Source of the DNA: Trichoplax sp. H2
Taxonomy: Eukaryota > Placozoa > Uniplacotomia > Trichoplacea
Length of the DNA stretch: 64,000 nt
Assembly (NCBI GenBank): GCA_003344405.1
Contig: NOWV01000256.1
Location: 22,256 to 86,255 of the forward strand
Direction: 5' to 3'
Program-made: the position numbers and the translations under genes
Part shown: positions 61,675 through 64,000 of the stretch, one piece after another
Position numbering within the stretch: the stretch's first letter is position 1
Layout of the letters: every line of letters begins with the position of its first letter
Notes under the pieces: generated by a model
Told to the model about the DNA's origin: nothing
Databases searched by the model: none
The model's input: the letters and a program-made list of their open reading frames with translations, nothing else

Positions 61675-63776
61675 ATTACGCAACGTAAAATACTAAGTTG
61701 TAGTGCCTGAGTCTTACACTCCTTAGGTTCGCAATCGTTTGACTAGAAATTTATACATTACTGTGCCACGAGACGTTAACTTATAGTTACGAAATCGACA
61801 GCAGATATTTTGCTAACTAGCGGCAATGTCTTAATAATCAATCAATTATGGTATTACGATAAGTAAGTATATTGTAGCTATTTGGCTTCATGTCTGGTAT
61901 AAATATAATAGGATACTCCTGCAATAAGTGAATTATGAACTTTAACTTGGTGAAATTAGTTACAGCTAGCTTAGATACTTTACAGAATGAAGATATTAAT
62001 AGACCATACGATCATAAATATGGTTCTAATGTTACGATTTAATAGTTAAGATCTGAATGCATTGCTAAAATATGTCTACATTTAATATAGTATATCTTAC
62101 ATGGAAGCTATATTTTCAAAATTCTTCTATATTATAACATGGAAGAATATCGAGACGTCTTCATACGAATTTGGTACAGCTAGAATTCGAACTGAAAATT
62201 TATTGCTCTTAATCAGTTGGACAATTGAATAAACAGAACGATTTACTAGCTGCTTAATACAATTGCTATAATTTAATAACAATTATAGTACACGAAAATG
62301 ACAATTGCCAATAATAATACCTATATACAAGTTAATTAATTCATAGCAAGTGACAAAATATATGTAAAGTGTAATTAGATAAATGTTTTAACTACAACCT
62401 CTACTATAGGCTCAAGTATAGCAAATTTTAATGCTTAATTAAGTGAATATGCTGCAATAATCAAAACAGAAAATGAAATAATGTTATAGTGAGCTTATAT
62501 AAGATAAACGTAGAAGCCAGATTAAAATTACTAGCAAAAATCTTATTCCATAACATTAGAAATTCGAGATTCTAATCTACTAAATTGAAAAAGTTTAACA
62601 TAAATGATATTTAGTAGCTAGATTTTAAATATTGTTAACACAATAGGCAAATCAAATTATGGAATGAAATGATGCTAAGAAATTCTAATACTTGTGAAAA
62701 TATTTGAGGCGCTTTAGCACAGTCAGCAATATAAGGTAAAATTTAAAATAAAGCTGGTATATACCAACCATTTAAAGCAGAACCAGCTATCAAAACATTT
62801 TCACGCTATTAGTAAGTAGTACTAATTGCTGTGATATTAGATCGCGATTTCATGATAAGCAGTATCTATGATCATTCTAGAATCTTAACAATAGCCTTGA
62901 TCAGTTTTTAACAAATAACAAATCTATAATAATGAAATTTTATTCTTGCCTTGTTAGTACCTAGAAGTGATTTCGAAATCGAGAACTAAAGGAAATATAC
63001 TGCGGAGCATTGTTATTATGTCTATTTTTAATTATAGTAGAAGTCATAAAAATTGATTTAATAGGATTATATCGTTTTATGTAGCTGATCAGAAATGACA
63101 ATCACATTTGCCAAGGTTAAAAAGCTGCAGGATTTTAACAGTCATGAGCCTTTTAATCAGAAAAAATCAGATACCTAAGATAATACATGCAATATATCGA
63201 AAGATATTTTGTAACAGTATGTTGTCCTTGCTTTTACTTGTAATATCACAATTACGATACTAGAATAACTGCTGATCTACTAAAATATCTATTAAGAAAA
63301 CGTATTTTTCGCTTGACTAAACAATGTTTATTTGATTCAGTGTTCCATATAAATGATGCATTCTAATGGTTAAAATTAATAAATTGTATACGTACACTAA
63401 ATTATGCGAATAACTAATCAATAAGTGTACAGCAATAACTAATAGAGTTCAAAAATAAGTTATTACAGTTTATTTCACGCTGACTTCATTATCTAGATGG
63501 ATACAATTACAGCTTTTTGCGACTTAAAATAAACAAAGCATCAATGAATCTTGACCTTAAGAAATAATAGTTCCAACTGCTTGCCTTCAATCCAAGATCA
63601 TTTAGCGATTTTATAGTCAATGAAAGCATGGACGTGCTACTTTTGTGCTTTCATTAACATTAAATAAATTAAATTTATCTATATTGTTAGCAAAAGCTCT
63701 CATATAACTTAATTTCAAATTATCCTGCCTACTATTTTGATAAGGCAATACCAAAACGTGAAATAACGAGACACTT
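61675..63776. other. Intergenic, nothing recognised
   Basis: Between the truncated LTR and the receptor at the window edge. No supported gene, RNA or repeat. Confidence 0.5.
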
Positions 63777-64000
63777 TTAGGAAGGTAAAGAGTTCACTTT
63801 AATACGACAGTCGTTGCTTTCGGTGTTTTCTTTTTCGATAAATGTGGTTACGAGCGTTTGATGACCGCAAAAGGAAATTATTTTTCTAGACCATTTTGCT
63901 GCCAACTTCTTATATTCTTTTCGTAATATTTCATTAGTAAAGGCGTATATTAGCGGATTTACAACGGAATTGCAATAAAGTAATACTAACGCAATCATTT
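63777..64000 (-). CDS. Class A GPCR, 3' end only (runs off window)
   Basis: The last 73 or so residues of another receptor of the same family are present. They give the second half of TM7 (LYCNSVVNPLIYAFTNEILRKEY), which contains the NPxxY motif and the family TNEIL junction, followed by a basic tail rich in Lys, Glu and Ser. The frame is still open at the window edge. The ATG at 63998 lies inside what should be TM7, so it is internal and the real start is beyond the window. Nothing in the visible part is broken. Confidence 0.88.
   Translation of the reverse strand, partial: MIALVLLYCNSVVNPLIYAFTNEILRKEYKKLAAKWSRKIISFCGHQTLVTTFIEKENTESNDCRIKVNSLPS

Noticed and set aside
1-64000. CRISPR arrays, bacterial operons or ribosomal RNA
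   Set aside because: No regularly spaced repeats, no ribosome-binding-site-led gene series and no rRNA-like sequence; intronless GPCRs and LTRs indicate an animal nuclear genome.

Overview
The window looks like nuclear DNA of an early-branching or otherwise compact invertebrate. It is very AT-rich, its only recognisable genes are intronless class A (rhodopsin-type) G-protein-coupled receptors, the remains of LTR retrotransposons are everywhere, and 20-N scaffold gaps show a draft, heterozygous assembly. A placozoan-like genome would fit (small, AT-rich, many single-exon GPCRs), but nothing in the sequence proves the phylum.

Genes. Nine GPCR loci of one family, all on the minus strand, form a loose tandem array. 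Two are intact (2590-3648 and 54734-55783). Two carry one lesion each: a homopolymer frameshift (11207-12239) and a single TGA (34517-35503). Four are decayed (about 14440-15300, 17287-17700, 21650-22602, 30340-31262). One runs off the right edge (63777-64000). The family shares GN in TM1, D in TM2, the ECL1/ECL2 cysteine pair, DRC in place of DRY at the end of TM3, CWxP in TM6 and NPxxY in TM7. No other gene could be recognised. Two blocks (about 16.6-19.85 kb and 20.4-26.05 kb) are diverged tandem duplicates, each carrying a decayed receptor.

Mobile DNA. I could define at least eight kinds of solo LTR. Most begin TG and end CA, contain a TATA-like box followed by AATAAA, and are flanked by 5-bp target duplications, for example AGGGT around 41190-41819, GTTAT around 24597-25162, GTCAC around 9202-9752, GTTAC around 58889-59257, ACAAG around 58390-58806, GTATC around 20419-21006, ACAGG around 45478-46026 and AGGCT around 28152-29750. 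No gag, protease, reverse transcriptase or integrase frame is visible. Some LTRs are nested in others.

Assembly. Two stretches bounded by 20-N gaps appear to be alternative haplotypes inserted into the scaffold: 522-880 (an empty allele of the LTR at 277-1150) and 40715-48877 (a second allele of 37016-40001 plus 49771-54225). Read this way, the window records three presence/absence LTR polymorphisms, and its real length is roughly 8 kb shorter than it appears.

The remaining intergenic DNA (for example 3.7-9.1, 12.3-14.4, 25.2-28.1, 31.6-34.5, 55.8-58.3 and 59.3-63.7 kb) holds no gene that I can support.
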